A DNA stretch of 64,000 bases from Cryobacterium sp. M96 (GTDB lineage: Bacteria > Actinomycetota > Actinomycetes > Actinomycetales > Microbacteriaceae): contig NZ_PJJS01000051.1 of the NCBI RefSeq assembly GCF_002929845.1, positions 62,001 to 126,000 of the forward strand. Direction: 5' to 3'. Below, piece after piece: positions 8,659 through 18,907 of this stretch (the stretch's first letter is position 1; each line of letters opens with the position of its first letter). Below the pieces are notes generated by a model, which searched no databases, was not told the DNA's origin, and saw nothing but the letters and a program-made list of their open reading frames with translations. A program made the position numbers and the translations under genes.

Positions 8659-9216
8659 TCAGTAGTCGCTGGCGGACAGGTCGGTCGCGGCGTCGTGCTT
8701 GAGCTTCAAAAGGGCGAGGTCGATGTGCAGAAACACCTCGGTGCGGGCCTCCCGCCGGGCCTCGTAATCGGGGTCATGCCAGTCGATGTTCAGCCTGATC
8801 AGGCGTGACGACACCGCGTCACTGACCTCGTCGCTGGCGGCCCGCTGGGCCCGCCGCACGAGACGCGCGACCTTGTCGTCGTCGGCGGCCACGGCCTCGA
8901 GGGCCTCGGCGAGCTTCTCATGCACGCGTCGGCGCAGTTTGAGCTGAATGATGTCGTGGTGCTGGTCTTCCGTGAGATCGGAGGTCCACCGTGACCTGGT
9001 CAGCTCTGTGCGCAGGTCCTTGACCCGGCGGGCGTACTGCTCGTTCTGCCGGGTGAGCAGGTGCAGCTCGTGCCGGGCGGTCGCCGCGTAGCGTTCCGGA
9101 TCGTAGTCGGCGTGATCACCGAGAGCGCCCACGATGATGTCGTTCTTCACCGCCATTCGGACGGCGGAAAGCGCGATCTTGAGCCCCTCGTCGACGATCA
9201 CCTTAATTGCGGCCAC
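8659..9216 (-). CDS. Hypothetical charged helical protein, 185 aa
   Basis: I recognise no domain with a known function. The sequence is highly charged and helical, with heptad-like stretches around residues 45-75 (LHLLTRQNEQYARRVKDLR) and 85-125, suggesting a short coiled coil. No signal peptide or membrane segment. It starts at GTG and lies 72 bp downstream of the jetC-like gene on the same strand, in the place where jetD would be expected, but it shows nothing like the DUF3322/DUF2220 nuclease. It may be an unrelated housekeeping protein. Confidence 0.65.
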   Translation of the reverse strand: MAAIKVIVDEGLKIALSAVRMAVKNDIIVGALGDHADYDPERYAATARHELHLLTRQNEQYARRVKDLRTELTRSRWTSDLTEDQHHDIIQLKLRRRVHEKLAEALEAVAADDDKVARLVRRAQRAASDEVSDAVSSRLIRLNIDWHDPDYEARREARTEVFLHIDLALLKLKHDAATDLSASDY

Positions 9217-9288
9217 GCTACAAAATCTTACTGTGCAGGCCTGCCGAAATCAGGGCTCCCCCTGTCGCGGTAGGGTCCTGCGCGGAGC

Positions 9289-12200
9289 TTAATGCGAGCG
9301 CACCGGCGACGAGAGCGGCGTGATGTAGGAGAACCCGGTGCTGTTGTTCTTGGTCATCGAGAGCACCAGCTCCATGTGCGGCTCAAGCGCGGTGACCTTG
9401 TCGAGCGGGGAACCGATGATGAGCTGGAAGCCCAGCCCCTTCCACGCCGACACGGCACGGCCGGCGAACTCGGAGTCCGATTTCACGAAGCCCTCATCGA
9501 GGAAGACCGGCGCGAAACGCGGGCGGGTGCGACTCTCGTCGCCGAGCTGGAACCGCAGGGCGGCTCCCACGACGAACGCCACCAGTTCCTGGGACTCGCC
9601 ACCGCTCTTGCCGCCGAGCGACGAGTAGGTGCTGATCTCCACGCCCTCCGGGGTGGTGCGCACGGCGGTGATCTCCACGTGCCGGCGCACGTCGAGCAGC
9701 AGATCGCGCTGGGATTCCTGGCGCGGACCGTCGGCGGACTTGCGGATCAGGTTCATGAACGCCTGCAACCGGGTGAACCGGCTTTCGGTCTGCTCGTCGG
9801 TGAAGGCATCCGTGGATCCGGAGGACAGCACCTTGAGTTCCGTGCGAAACGCGGTGGCGTCATCGCGGTGGAGGCGACGCAACGCGATCTTGAGTCGGTC
9901 GCGCCCGGCTCCGAACGGCAGTGTGGTGAGGATCTCGTTGATGGGACGGAGACGATCTTCGATTTCCTCGATGGAGGAGGTGAATGCCCCGACCAGGGGA
10001 ACCAGGTCCTGGCCGCTCCAGAGCGCGAGGCGGCGCTTCCACTCCTGGCGCCGATCGTGCAAGCCGAGTGTGTAGACGGCGTCAAGGATGTCCCGGTAGC
10101 TCGGGTAGGAATCGAGCGAGACGCCGATGTTCGGGTCGGGCCAGCGGCTCTGAAAGGTCTCGAAGATGCCGATCAGGGTGTTGCGGGCGCCCGCGGCGCT
10201 GTCCCGGTCCTGACTGGACTGCTCGGTGAGGCGCTCGCGCAGCCGCCTGATGGCCCCGTCGAACGCGTCGAGGTCGTGCTGGTCGGCGACAGCCGCGAAC
10301 TGGGCGTCGAGGTGGGTGGCGTGCTCCTCCGACAGGGACAGCGCGGCTTCCGGGTCACCGTCGATGCGGTCGAGGCGGCTGCTCACCGCATCCTGCCGGT
10401 CCACGAAGCGGCCCTGCTTGGCGACGAGGGCCTGCAGGGCAACCTCCGTGGCGTGCTTCAGCTTCTGGGCTGTTTCCAGTTCGGCGGTCAGACGCTCTTC
10501 CTCGTCTTTCAGGGCGCGCAGCACGTCACTGTCGGCGAGCACGCGCTCGCGCTCGGCCCGCTTGTCAGTGATGCGGACATCCGCGGCTTGCACGTCGATG
10601 GCCGGCCAGGCCGCGTCGACGACGAACTGGTGTGCGCCCCTGCGGGCCCGGAGGTCGGCGAGGCTCGCCCCGTGCGCAAAGGCTTCACGCGCCAGGCTGT
10701 CGGCCTCAAGCCGCAGGCGGGCCAGCTCCTCGTCGATGTCGTGCAGGCGGGTGCGGCTGGAGAAGCCGATGATCGACTTCTGGTCGCTGTTCCAGCCATG
10801 GGCGCCGCGGGAACCGTTGCGGGTCTGCCCACTCGGGGTGACCCTCGGGCCGTCCCCGACGAGGTCGGCGGCCGTGGCGACGCACTCCGCGTCGAGGTTC
10901 GCGGCCTGTACCCGGTCCCGCACCCAGCCACTGAAGGGCGAGTCCTTGAAGACGAGCTTTCCCGACACGAAGCGCGGGTCACCGTCGATCTGCTCGTGCG
11001 CGCGCAGCGGCACCCCGTCGAAGTGGATGCGCACGGGGATGCGGAGCGGGTCGATGGCCAGGCTGAGCGCGCGCAGACGAGTCTCGTCGACGAGCAGGAC
11101 GCGCACGACGGAGGCCAAGGTGACCTCGGCCGCCTGGCGCCAGGCGTCCTCGCCGGGGGCCAGATCGATCAGTTCGGCGACAAAGGGCAGCTCCTCGGCG
11201 GGGATGCCCGACGCCTCGGCGATCAGCAGGCGTGCGCTGTGCAGGTGCTGGGGAACCAGACTCGCCCGCCCGGACAGGAACTGGTGCTCCTGCCCCAGGG
11301 TGCGGAGGTTCTCCTCGACCGGATAGGCCGTGCGTTGCAGCGCGCTTCTCTTGTTCTCGAGGTCGATTTCGGCAGTGGGAAAGCCGGACAGGAACCCGTC
11401 GGCCGCGGCGCGGGCCCGATCGAAGTCGTCGCCGGAGTCGATGGAGAGGCCGAGAGGCCGGATGCGCTCGTCGAACTTGGAGCGCTCGGCGGCCACGTCG
11501 TCGCGTTTGTCGGTGAGCTGGCCAAGCTCGTTCTGCAGGCTGACGAGCACGTCGCCGCCGTTGTCACGCTGCTGGCGCTGCAGATCGGCGACGCGCGCTT
11601 TCAACGCGGTCTCGGCATCCCGGGCCGTCGTGGAGCGAAGCTGGGTGTCGCGCCGCTGCACCCGGTTGACGTCGGCGGCTTCCTCGAGCAGGCTCTGCTC
11701 CGTGCGGAGCTGCCACAGCACGAACGGCGTGTCGCCGGAGCGGTGCACGCCGAAGGTGTCGATCAGGTCGGCCTTATCGGTCGCCGTCTCGTAGACGCGG
11801 TGCAGGACGGGCAGGCGTTCCAGCACCTTGGCCTTCTGCGCCTCGGCGACCATGGCGCCGTAGGACCGTTCGAGGTCTTCGAAGTGGGCAACGGCCTTGT
11901 CGGCGGCCCCGTAGGTGGACGGTTCCTCAAGCACCATCGACTTGTAGAGCCCGTCGACCGTCTTGACCTGCTGGCCGGCCTGGATGCGTGCGAGCAGCCT
12001 GAGCGCCTTGCCGCCCTCGCCGTTGGCGCCGATGCCCAGGCGGGTGTACAGGGTCTGGGCGAACGCCGCATAGGTGTCGAAGACATCCAGTTCGGGGAAC
12101 CGGGATTTGAGGGCGCGCTTGTCGAACCGGGACTCGGTCACGTCGGCCAGGTCGCGCAGGTCGAGGTATCCGTCGATCGTGGCCATCTTCATGGTGATGT

Positions 12201-12669
12201 CGGCGAACCGGGTGGCGCCACGGGGCACGAAGTAGGCCCGTAACACTGTGAAACGGCGCTGGTTGTCGTCGATGAAGGTCATCGACACGGCACCCCAGGT
12301 GGACTCGTGGGCACCGCGGAGCACCTGGTCCTGCAGCTCCCCCGTGCCGGCCTCCCGGTTGGCGTCGGTCTTGCCCTTGAGGTAGGTCATCAGGCTGCGC
12401 TGGTCGGCGCTGCGCGCCCGCCCGGAGCCGGCGTCGTTGGAGGCGCCGTTGAAGGGGGTGTCCGACGGCATCATCAGGGCGAGGTAGGCGTCGAGCAGGC
12501 TGCTCTTGCCGGTTCCGGACGCGCCGGACACCAGGGTGGCGCTGGGCGCGAACGCAACCTCGTGGTGGCCCTGAAAGCCGCCCCAGTTCACCATCTGGAA
12601 CGACTCGGCGCGCCACTGCGTGGTGCCTTCGGTGAGGCCGTCGACATAGAAGAGCGGGGAATCGTTCAT
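9289..12669 (-). CDS. jetC: Wadjet JetC, SMC-like ATPase (MukB/MksB type)
   Basis: The ATPase of a Wadjet/MksBEF-type complex, which extrudes DNA loops and restricts small circular DNA (family knowledge). 1126 residues. Walker A is [11 protein letters not shown] near residue 50 within [20 protein letters not shown]; long coiled coils fill about 270-450 and 640-840; the signature loop is [16 protein letters not shown] and Walker B is [16 protein letters not shown] near residue 1060. Its ATG overlaps the jetB stop by 4 bp, so translation is coupled. Gene order A-B-C on the minus strand is standard for Wadjet. The usual nuclease JetD is not found downstream. A chromosomal-condensin role (MksB) is the alternative. 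Confidence 0.9.
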   Translation of the reverse strand: MNDSPLFYVDGLTEGTTQWRAESFQMVNWGGFQGHHEVAFAPSATLVSGASGTGKSSLLDAYLALMMPSDTPFNGASNDAGSGRARSADQRSLMTYLKGKTDANREAGTGELQDQVLRGAHESTWGAVSMTFIDDNQRRFTVLRAYFVPRGATRFADITMKMATIDGYLDLRDLADVTESRFDKRALKSRFPELDVFDTYAAFAQTLYTRLGIGANGEGGKALRLLARIQAGQQVKTVDGLYKSMVLEEPSTYGAADKAVAHFEDLERSYGAMVAEAQKAKVLERLPVLHRVYETATDKADLIDTFGVHRSGDTPFVLWQLRTEQSLLEEAADVNRVQRRDTQLRSTTARDAETALKARVADLQRQQRDNGGDVLVSLQNELGQLTDKRDDVAAERSKFDERIRPLGLSIDSGDDFDRARAAADGFLSGFPTAEIDLENKRSALQRTAYPVEENLRTLGQEHQFLSGRASLVPQHLHSARLLIAEASGIPAEELPFVAELIDLAPGEDAWRQAAEVTLASVVRVLLVDETRLRALSLAIDPLRIPVRIHFDGVPLRAHEQIDGDPRFVSGKLVFKDSPFSGWVRDRVQAANLDAECVATAADLVGDGPRVTPSGQTRNGSRGAHGWNSDQKSIIGFSSRTRLHDIDEELARLRLEADSLAREAFAHGASLADLRARRGAHQFVVDAAWPAIDVQAADVRITDKRAERERVLADSDVLRALKDEEERLTAELETAQKLKHATEVALQALVAKQGRFVDRQDAVSSRLDRIDGDPEAALSLSEEHATHLDAQFAAVADQHDLDAFDGAIRRLRERLTEQSSQDRDSAAGARNTLIGIFETFQSRWPDPNIGVSLDSYPSYRDILDAVYTLGLHDRRQEWKRRLALWSGQDLVPLVGAFTSSIEEIEDRLRPINEILTTLPFGAGRDRLKIALRRLHRDDATAFRTELKVLSSGSTDAFTDEQTESRFTRLQAFMNLIRKSADGPRQESQRDLLLDVRRHVEITAVRTTPEGVEISTYSSLGGKSGGESQELVAFVVGAALRFQLGDESRTRPRFAPVFLDEGFVKSDSEFAGRAVSAWKGLGFQLIIGSPLDKVTALEPHMELVLSMTKNNSTGFSYITPLSSPVRSH

Positions 12670-13367
12670 GACAGGGCCTCCGGCAGGGCTTCGGACAGGA
12701 GAGGCAGATCGTCAAGATCGGTGGCATCCGGGCCGGGATCAGCGTTCTGGGTGACCAGCCACTCCAGCAGTTCGCTCAGCCGTTCCACCGGCAGCAGCAC
12801 CTCGATCACGGCGGAGATGCGAAATCGGTCGGGGTCGCTGGTCTTCAGCAGCACCCGCGCCTTCGCGAGGCTGTCGACGGCGGCCGTGGCCTTTCGGGCG
12901 TCGCCCCACCGGTCGGTGGCGTGTTCGGGCCGGAAATGGCCGACGTTCTCCACCAGGTTGTCGCGGTCCACGATAACGATGTCGTGGCCGTTGGCACGCT
13001 CGCTGCGGAACCGCTGCCGCAGCAGCACGAGCAGAATGGTCTCCTCCCGCGTGTAGGACACGTCGTGCAGCAGGGTCGGGAACCGGTCTCCGCCCTCGGC
13101 GACCGCCTGCCGTTTGAATGCCACCTCGTAGTGCAGGTCGACATGCAGATCGAGGAACATGTCGTTCAGGCGCGATTTGAGCAGGCTCTGGGAGCGCAGC
13201 AGCGTCTGCCATTCGGCCGGCTGCAGCGCGGCGGAGATGTAGCGGTGCTTCAGCAGCAGCACCAGGGTGCGACGCTGCTCCACGGTGAGTCCGCCCTCGT
13301 CGCCCTCGAAAAGGGAAAAGCTGGGCATATCGATGTCGGGGTGCTCGGCGGTGGGCTCGTCAGTCAT
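12666..13367 (-). CDS. jetB: Wadjet JetB (DUF4194, MksE/MukE-like)
   Basis: 233 residues, the usual size for DUF4194. These are paired winged-helix (KITE) subunits that bridge the kleisin JetA and bind DNA in the SMC complex. Recognisable stretches are [20 protein letters not shown] near the start and [18 protein letters not shown] in the middle, ending in an acidic tail. It overlaps jetA by 8 bp upstream and jetC by 4 bp downstream, so the three genes form one tightly coupled operon. Assignment rests on length, order and resemblance to DUF4194. Confidence 0.87.
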   Translation of the reverse strand: MTDEPTAEHPDIDMPSFSLFEGDEGGLTVEQRRTLVLLLKHRYISAALQPAEWQTLLRSQSLLKSRLNDMFLDLHVDLHYEVAFKRQAVAEGGDRFPTLLHDVSYTREETILLVLLRQRFRSERANGHDIVIVDRDNLVENVGHFRPEHATDRWGDARKATAAVDSLAKARVLLKTSDPDRFRISAVIEVLLPVERLSELLEWLVTQNADPGPDATDLDDLPLLSEALPEALS

Positions 13368-14862
13368 TGTCGGATCCGTAGTTCAGGGCGGACAGCGCCG
13401 CAGTTTCGTCGTCGCTGAGCATGATTCGGGGCACCTCGAAGCTGCGGGTGGAGCCGTCGGGTCGCACGGTTTCGAATCGTTCGAGCGTCTGGGACCGGCT
13501 GACCGCATCGATCTGGGTGGCGATCTGAAGCATCCCCAGAATCTCGACCGGGCGGCGCAGGGTGACGTCGAGATCGTTGAAGGCGTCACCGACGGATGCG
13601 GCGTCGCCGTGGTTGAAGGCCGTCACGATCGCGTCGCGCAGCTCCCCCAGCAGCGGGCCGCCCTGCGTGCGCATCTCGTCGAGACTCGGTGGCGGCGGGG
13701 CGTCGTCGGAGACATCCTGCAGCTCGGGCGGCGCGCGGTGGGCGCCCGGGTCGTAGAAGCGTTCGCGGAGGTGCGGGGCGTCGAGGGTTCCCGGCATGAG
13801 TTCGGCGGTGACCGTGGAGCGGGGCCCGGCGGTCTGCATCCAGGTCGCGAGTTCCTTGTTGATCTCGCGCAGCAGGCGTTCGAGTTCGCGGTCCTTGACC
13901 ACGTCGTGGTTGACGATGTGCTCGCGCAGGGTGGTCGTCAGCCCGTTGCGCTGGGTGAGCACGTCGTCGATGCCCTTGCGGATCAGGCGCACGGTGCCCA
14001 TGAAGCTGCGGCGGTCGGTGGCGCTGAGTTCGAGGGCGAACGGATGCAGCAGGATCGTCTCCAGGTCGTCCCCCAGCTCCCGCAGCAGGTCGTCGTTGCG
14101 CAGCAGGGTGAAGGCCCCCTCGAAGGCGCGACCTTCCGGGGTCGAGGTCATCAGGGCATCCGTTTTGGCGAGGTACTCGTCGAGTACCTCGCTGATCGGG
14201 CGTTCCTCACCGCGGAAATCGTTGACGATCTGCCGGTGCATGGCGGCGACGGATTCCTCGACGCGTTTGAAATCGCTGGGCAGCTGGCCGATCAGGTCGA
14301 CCAGGTCGGCGTAGCCCTCACGCATCTGCTCGTTCGAGACGGGCGCGATCTCGCCGCCGGCTGCGAGGCGGTCGCGCTCGGCGGCGTTCTCGGCGATCGC
14401 CCGGTCGAGGCGACGGATGCGCTCCTCCCGATCAGGGTTGGCCTGCGTGGCGCGGTGACGCACCGTGTCGACGATCGTGGTGAGACGGGATTCGCTGATC
14501 AAAGCCCGATCGCGGGACAGACTCTCGACCAGGAGCAGCGCCTCGAGTGCGTGCGAGGTGAGCGAGTAGTGTTCTTCGTCGCCCTCCCCCGTTTCGCGGT
14601 AGAGCCACTGGTCGTTCATCCACTGCACGCAGAGGGCCCGACCGGTCTTGCCCGGCACATCGCTGCCGACCGAGCGCAGGTCGGCAAGGTAGGCGTCGAC
14701 CTGAATGTGCAGCAGATCGGCCCGCACGCTGCGCCGGTCGCGGCTGAAGGAGGACTTGAACACGAAGAGCACGAACGGCGCCCACTTGCGGTCCAGCAGG
14801 CGCAGGGTGGGTTTGTCGAAGGCTTCGCGCACCCGCGCCAGTTCACCCGCAAGCTCGCTCAT
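13360..14862 (-). CDS. jetA: Wadjet JetA (DUF3375, MksF-like kleisin)
   Basis: 500 residues, the normal length for DUF3375. These act as the kleisin that links the SMC heads and the KITE subunits. Typical DUF3375 text includes [20 protein letters not shown] at the N-terminus and a long helical middle, with a C-terminal [14 protein letters not shown] helix. First gene of the operon; a GGAAGGAAC ribosome site precedes the ATG at 14862. A divergent promoter region of about 115 bp separates it from the small membrane protein at 14978. No frameshift or missing part is visible. Confidence 0.9.
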   Translation of the reverse strand: MSELAGELARVREAFDKPTLRLLDRKWAPFVLFVFKSSFSRDRRSVRADLLHIQVDAYLADLRSVGSDVPGKTGRALCVQWMNDQWLYRETGEGDEEHYSLTSHALEALLLVESLSRDRALISESRLTTIVDTVRHRATQANPDREERIRRLDRAIAENAAERDRLAAGGEIAPVSNEQMREGYADLVDLIGQLPSDFKRVEESVAAMHRQIVNDFRGEERPISEVLDEYLAKTDALMTSTPEGRAFEGAFTLLRNDDLLRELGDDLETILLHPFALELSATDRRSFMGTVRLIRKGIDDVLTQRNGLTTTLREHIVNHDVVKDRELERLLREINKELATWMQTAGPRSTVTAELMPGTLDAPHLRERFYDPGAHRAPPELQDVSDDAPPPPSLDEMRTQGGPLLGELRDAIVTAFNHGDAASVGDAFNDLDVTLRRPVEILGMLQIATQIDAVSRSQTLERFETVRPDGSTRSFEVPRIMLSDDETAALSALNYGSDND

Positions 14863-14977
14863 ATAGAAGTTCCTTCCCGGGCCTCCTTAAGGGTAACGGT
14901 CCTCGCGTGCGGGCCGACACGCGGGCAGGCGCTCGTGGCGCGTGTGAGACTGTCAGGACAAGCTGAAGGAGCGACAC

Positions 14978-15283
14978 GTGACCGACCCGCGCGCGAATAT
15001 GGAGGGCAACAACCTGCTCAATCTCGGTGCGCCCCACCTGGACTGGTCGAAGACGCCCGGCCGGGTGCCGGGTTTCTGGGTGTCGGTCGTCAGCGTCGTC
15101 CTCGCGGTGCTGCTGCCGTTTCCCGCGCTGTTCGTTGCCCTGATCGGGCTTTCCCTTTCATTGCGGGCTTTCAGTGTGATCCCGGCCGGCGCCCGAGGGC
15201 GAGGGCTGGTGCTCGCGTCGCTGGCCCTGTCGGGAGTCGCGATTCTGGCTGTCGTCGTGCGGCTGGTTCTGGTCTTCGTCTAG
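14978..15283 (+). CDS. Small membrane protein, 101 aa
   Basis: A short protein with an N-terminal soluble part (MTDPRANMEGNNLLNLGAPH) and two transmembrane helices, about residues 33-62 and 76-100, joined by the basic loop PAGARGRGLV. The arrangement resembles DUF4190-type two-helix proteins, but I cannot assign a function. Starts at GTG. Its last bases run directly into the tandem 14-bp repeats at 15283. Confidence 0.65.
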   Translation: MTDPRANMEGNNLLNLGAPHLDWSKTPGRVPGFWVSVVSVVLAVLLPFPALFVALIGLSLSLRAFSVIPAGARGRGLVLASLALSGVAILAVVVRLVLVFV

Positions 15284-15338
15284 CCGTCGTGTTCCAGCCG
15301 TCGTGTTCCAGCCGTCGTGTTTCAGCCGTCGTGTTCCT
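15283..15338. repeat. Tandem 14-bp repeat, four units
   Basis: Unit GCCGTCGTGTTCCA occurs four times in a row (15283, 15297, 15311, 15325); the third has one change and the fourth decays at its end. It begins at the last base of the preceding stop codon and ends 11 bases before the 87-bp palindromic element at 15350. Confidence 0.9.
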
Positions 15339-15349
15339 CTCCGCGTCCT

Positions 15350-15436
15350 GAACGAATTCGACGGAGACCCTGGCCGAAATGTCCCAAAACCCGGCCGAAA
15401 AGCACTTGTGCTCCAAAATCTCCGTCGAATTGGTTC
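15350..15436. repeat. 87-bp palindromic intergenic element, copy 1
   Basis: Left arm GAACGAATTCGACGGAGA (15350-15367) and right arm TCTCCGTCGAATTGGTTC (15419-15436) are inverted repeats with one mismatch, enclosing 51 bp. Total length is 87 bp, identical to the other three copies. The interior aligns better with copy 4 when inverted (TTTCGGCC falls at the same place). Lies between convergent genes, 67 bp after the stop at 15283. Confidence 0.92.
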
Positions 15437-15442
15437 ACCACG

Positions 15443-15907
15443 TCACGGCTTCAGCCGGCCCATCCCGGGGAGGAAGCGGCCGGCGCGGGCGCCGTAAGCG
15501 GCGTAGTCCGGGTGCTCGGCGACGAGCATCCGCTCTTCCCAGCGTGCCTTGCCCGCCAGCAGCAGAACGAGGGCGAGCCAGGCTACGAGATGCCAGACCG
15601 ATGCACCGAGCAGCACAAGCCCAAGGCCGCAGATCATCAGACCGGTGTAGATGGGGCTGCGCACAAGACCGTAGACACCAGTGGTGACCAGAGGCGCGTG
15701 TTCCCGCGGAATCGGGCTCGCGGTGAGGGCCGGTCCGAGGCCGAGCATGCCGAGCACGGCGAAGACCGCGCCGGCGACAGCAAGCACGATCGCGCCAAAG
15801 ACAACGGCGAGGTGCACCGGCCACAGTGCGCCGTGGGGCAGGAGGGCCAGGGCCAGGAGCAGCAGGAACTGGGCCGACACCAGGGCAATTGCGAGCGCAC
15901 GCTTCAT
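15443..15907 (-). CDS. Isoprenylcysteine methyltransferase-type membrane protein
   Basis: 154 residues with four to five hydrophobic segments. The C-terminal half holds the family motif VYGLVRSPIYTGLMICGLG and the end HPDYAAYGARAGRFLPGMGRL, typical of the ICMT/PEMT fold of integral-membrane SAM-dependent methyltransferases. The substrate is unknown; bacterial members are not protein prenyl-Cys methylases as a rule. Its stop lies just beyond the 87-bp element. Confidence 0.82.
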   Translation of the reverse strand: MKRALAIALVSAQFLLLLALALLPHGALWPVHLAVVFGAIVLAVAGAVFAVLGMLGLGPALTASPIPREHAPLVTTGVYGLVRSPIYTGLMICGLGLVLLGASVWHLVAWLALVLLLAGKARWEERMLVAEHPDYAAYGARAGRFLPGMGRLKP

Positions 15908-16118
15908 GGCTTGAGGCTACGCCCTGACCTGCTTCGGCTTGCACGTGTTCGCGACCCCCGGAGGAGATCGCGGATGTCACGAACACTGCGGCCGTTACGA
16001 TCCCGGCCAGCTTCTTGTCCTCCTCGTAGCCAGCCAATGCCCAGCCGCCCTTGTCGGTCTGGGCTCCCGCGAGCACGAGAGGGAGCTTCAGCAGACATTG
16101 TGACCCTGGACGCCGGCC
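15908..16118. other. Intergenic stretch, possible gene remnant
   Basis: On the minus strand one frame reads LPLVLAGAQTDKGGWALAGY followed by a hydrophobic stretch (AGIVTAAVFVTSAISSG), which looks protein-like but lacks a convincing start and runs on into the methyltransferase gene in another frame. I cannot identify a family; it may be the end of a degraded gene. Confidence 0.3.
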
Positions 16119-17573
16119 CTAGAAGGGCGGTGGGTCGTCGACGGCGCCCGGAGGCTCGAAGGGTATTGCCGGATCGGACCTGTAGTGGAGACCGCTGGGC
16201 GCAGTCCAGTGGAGCTCGCCGCCCGGCGACTGGGTCACCGTCCAGTTGGTTTGGGTCTTCAACCGGTGGTCGGGCGCGCAGAGGCTGGCGAGGTTGTCGT
16301 ACCGAGTGATGCCGTCTTCTTGCCATTCGTGGCTGTGGTCCATCTCGGCGCGGGCCGCCGGTCGGTTACAGCCGGCGAATCGACAGGTTTCGTCTCGAAT
16401 CACAAGGAGCCGCCGGAGGTCCTTCGGCACCCGGTACTGATCTCGGCCGACCGACAGCATCACGCCGGTCTCGGGATGGACCAGGATGCGAGTAAAGCTC
16501 GGCGCTCCGGCCGCCAGTTCCCGGGCCGTCTCGGGGTCGATCGGCCCGCACCCCTCAAGGTGACCCGGCTCGTCGCTGCGGCCGAGGAGGGTGAGCACCG
16601 GCACCGTCACGTTCACGGTGGCGCGGATGCCCCGGCCGAGCCCCGCGGGGGTGACGCCGTCGACCACCAGTGCCGCGAAGGCATCCGCTCGGAGCTGGGC
16701 CAGGGTGCGGTGCTCGTCGGGGCCCTGCAGACTGGCCGCCATGTCGTTGACTCGGTGGAAAATCGCCTGGGCAACCGGCAGCTGCTGGTAGCTGTGCAGC
16801 CACCCCATGCCGTCTGCGGCCGGCTCGAACATGAGGGTGCGGTCGGCCTGGCTCTTGCTGCGGCGCACGGTAATCGACTCCGGATGCGACTTCTCCCGCA
16901 GGCGGCGGGCCGTGCGGTCGAACCGGGGCACGGTGAGCCGTTTCGCCTGGGGCAGCATCTCGGCCTCGAAGGCGGCGCGGGCCGCCGTCGGAAGAGAATT
17001 GGCGTGCTCGATCAGGACCCGCACGTGCGCGTAACTGATCTGGCCGGCCGCGAGGGCATTGCGGCTGGCGGTGAATGTGCCGGTGAGCGCCTCGCTCTGC
17101 GCCATCAGATTGGAGGCCGAAGCCTGGGAGATGTGCAACGCACAGGCGAGTTCGGAGATCGCGGTGCGGTAGGCGATCTCAAGGGCGTTCCACCGGGAAT
17201 CGGCCACGCCGGCCGAAACCGAACCGCTGTCAACCGCGCTGTCGGCCGCGCTGTCGGCAGGCGGCGTGAGCCCCTGTTCGACGGCCTCGGCCCGAGCCGT
17301 CCGGCGGGCGCGATCACGTTCGACGGCAAGCTCATTGGACAGGCACCAGGCCCGCACCTCGTCGACCGCCTCGGCCCGCGCCGCCGACGCCGCGGCGAGC
17401 AGTCGGTCGGCGGCCGCGGCCGCGGAGACCAGCTCGGCCAGGACACTCATTCTGCGATCGAGGGAAGCCGCATCACCGGACGTTTCGGCCGTCACGACGC
17501 CGAGCGCGCCGCCGTCGTCAAGCTCTTCGATGTCGAAGTCCTCGATGTCGCTGAGATCGGCCAGGTTTTCCAT
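16119..17573 (-). CDS. HNH endonuclease with DUF222 domain
   Basis: 484 residues. The N-terminal two thirds is the helical DUF222 region common in multi-copy actinobacterial proteins, including LAAGQISYAHVRVLIEHAN. The C-terminus is an HNH nuclease: RFAGCNRPAARAEMDHSHEW then LASLCAPDHRLK, giving paired Cys plus the D-H catalytic dyad. Biological role unknown; these genes are numerous in Microbacteriaceae and often associated with mobile or variable regions. It sits alone with no defence neighbours. Confidence 0.9.
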   Translation of the reverse strand: MENLADLSDIEDFDIEELDDGGALGVVTAETSGDAASLDRRMSVLAELVSAAAAADRLLAAASAARAEAVDEVRAWCLSNELAVERDRARRTARAEAVEQGLTPPADSAADSAVDSGSVSAGVADSRWNALEIAYRTAISELACALHISQASASNLMAQSEALTGTFTASRNALAAGQISYAHVRVLIEHANSLPTAARAAFEAEMLPQAKRLTVPRFDRTARRLREKSHPESITVRRSKSQADRTLMFEPAADGMGWLHSYQQLPVAQAIFHRVNDMAASLQGPDEHRTLAQLRADAFAALVVDGVTPAGLGRGIRATVNVTVPVLTLLGRSDEPGHLEGCGPIDPETARELAAGAPSFTRILVHPETGVMLSVGRDQYRVPKDLRRLLVIRDETCRFAGCNRPAARAEMDHSHEWQEDGITRYDNLASLCAPDHRLKTQTNWTVTQSPGGELHWTAPSGLHYRSDPAIPFEPPGAVDDPPPF

Positions 17574-17652
17574 ACCCTGATTTTAGCACTGATGGAATTT
17601 CAGTTCTAGTGATACGCAGAAAATCTACATGACTTTTCGAAGATGTTGACCA

Positions 17653-18690
17653 TCAGTACCAGCCCGAGGCCACCGACTTGTACCACGCTCCACAGGGATC
17701 GCCGTAGCGCTCCGCGATGTAGTTCAGACCCCAGGAGATCTGGGTGGCCGGGTTGGTCGCCCAGTCGGCGCCGGCCGAGGCCATCTTGCTGCCGGGCAGG
17801 GCCTGCGGGATGCCGGTGGCACCGCTCGAGGCGTTGTAGGCGTTGACGTTCCAGCCGGACTCCTTGTTCCAGAGACTGACCAGGCATCCGAGCTGGTCGG
17901 CGCCCCAGCCGTACTTGGACGCCATCATGTCCCGGGCGATCGCCTGGGCTCCGCTGGGGTTCGTGGGGGCGGCGGGGCGGGGCGGTGCCGGGGCGGGCGC
18001 GACCGGCTTGGGTGCTGCCGGCTTCGGAGCCGCCGCCTGGGCCGCGGCCTGCGCCTGGGCATCCGCGGCAGCCTGAGCAGCTGCGGCAGCCTGAGCAGCT
18101 GCGGCAGCCTGACCAGCAGCCGCGGCCTGCTCCGCGGCGATGCGATCGGCCTCGGCGGTCGAGGCCTTCACGACCTCGGCTTCGGCAGTGACCTGCTCCA
18201 CAAGATCGAAAACTCGTTCGGGAGCCAGAAGCGAGTACTCGCTGAGCGAGGCGACGGTGCTCGAGAGGGCCGAGACATCCGTCTTGCCCTGGGCCGCCGC
18301 GATCACGCCGGTGGCACCGGCAAGGGCGGTGCGGGCGCTCGCGGAGGCGTGGGCCGGGACGACTCCGTCGAGACTGCCTGCCTGCTCGGGATGAGGGCCG
18401 GTGGCGGCTGCCAGAGCTGCGGTGGCAATGATGCGTTTCTTTTGCTCGTCCGCGGCAGCCTGCGACGCAGACTGGGCGGAGAATCCACTGCCCACGATGG
18501 CGCCAACGGCGATGACGGCGCCGGCCACGAGTAGGCGGCTTCGTCCACGCCGGCGACGCGTTTCCTGATGGCGGGTGAGTCCGACGTCGGTGCCGATCGC
18601 GGCTGCCGCACGGACCGGAGTGGCGTCTGATTCAGGGTTTGAACTGGGGAAAAGGACGGACAAAGGGGAAGACGAGTCTGAGTTTGGCAT
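17653..18690 (-). CDS. Secreted lytic transglycosylase-like protein
   Basis: An exported cell-wall enzyme. An Arg-rich cytoplasmic head (about residues 40-50) precedes a membrane/signal helix (LLVAGAVIAVGAIVGSGFSA), a helical region, a long Ala/Gln then Pro/Ala linker (about residues 185-245), and a C-terminal domain of about 95 residues. That domain reads MMASKYGWGADQLGCLVSLW, then KESGWNVNAYNASSGATGIP, typical of transglycosylase/aggregation-promoting-factor domains, with Glu in NKESGW as the likely catalytic acid. The ATG at 18690 is chosen; a GTG at 18699 is equally open. No c-di-AMP riboswitch of the type that precedes many wall lysins was recognised upstream. Confidence 0.82.
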   Translation of the reverse strand: MPNSDSSSPLSVLFPSSNPESDATPVRAAAAIGTDVGLTRHQETRRRRGRSRLLVAGAVIAVGAIVGSGFSAQSASQAAADEQKKRIIATAALAAATGPHPEQAGSLDGVVPAHASASARTALAGATGVIAAAQGKTDVSALSSTVASLSEYSLLAPERVFDLVEQVTAEAEVVKASTAEADRIAAEQAAAAGQAAAAAQAAAAAQAAADAQAQAAAQAAAPKPAAPKPVAPAPAPPRPAAPTNPSGAQAIARDMMASKYGWGADQLGCLVSLWNKESGWNVNAYNASSGATGIPQALPGSKMASAGADWATNPATQISWGLNYIAERYGDPCGAWYKSVASGWY

Positions 18691-18907
18691 AACTTTCACT
18701 GGGCGAATCGCGCGCGGCTGCGCTCACGCTTCTTTTTCGACGTTCCTCGGTCGGGGACCCGGCCGGGCGAACCTTCAAGACTGCCCGGGATTTCTGGACA
18801 TATCCTCATTTTTAGCTGGCAAAGCACTGGCAAAGCAGGGTGGCGGGATTGCCCAAAAGTCGACCTGGTGGGCCGAAATCCGGATGGTCGTGATGCAATG
18901 GTCCGTG

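Noticed and set aside
8659-9216. JetD in the Wadjet operon
   Set aside because: Only 185 residues, charged and helical, without any DUF3322/DUF2220 or toprim-like motif.
9292-12243. Long plus-strand frame opposite jetC
   Set aside because: Antisense shadow of a 1126-residue gene with clear ATPase motifs; no coding signature of its own.
18700-18900. c-di-AMP (ydaO) riboswitch before the transglycosylase gene
   Set aside because: Such switches often precede actinobacterial wall lysins, but the conserved core sequences were not found in this leader.
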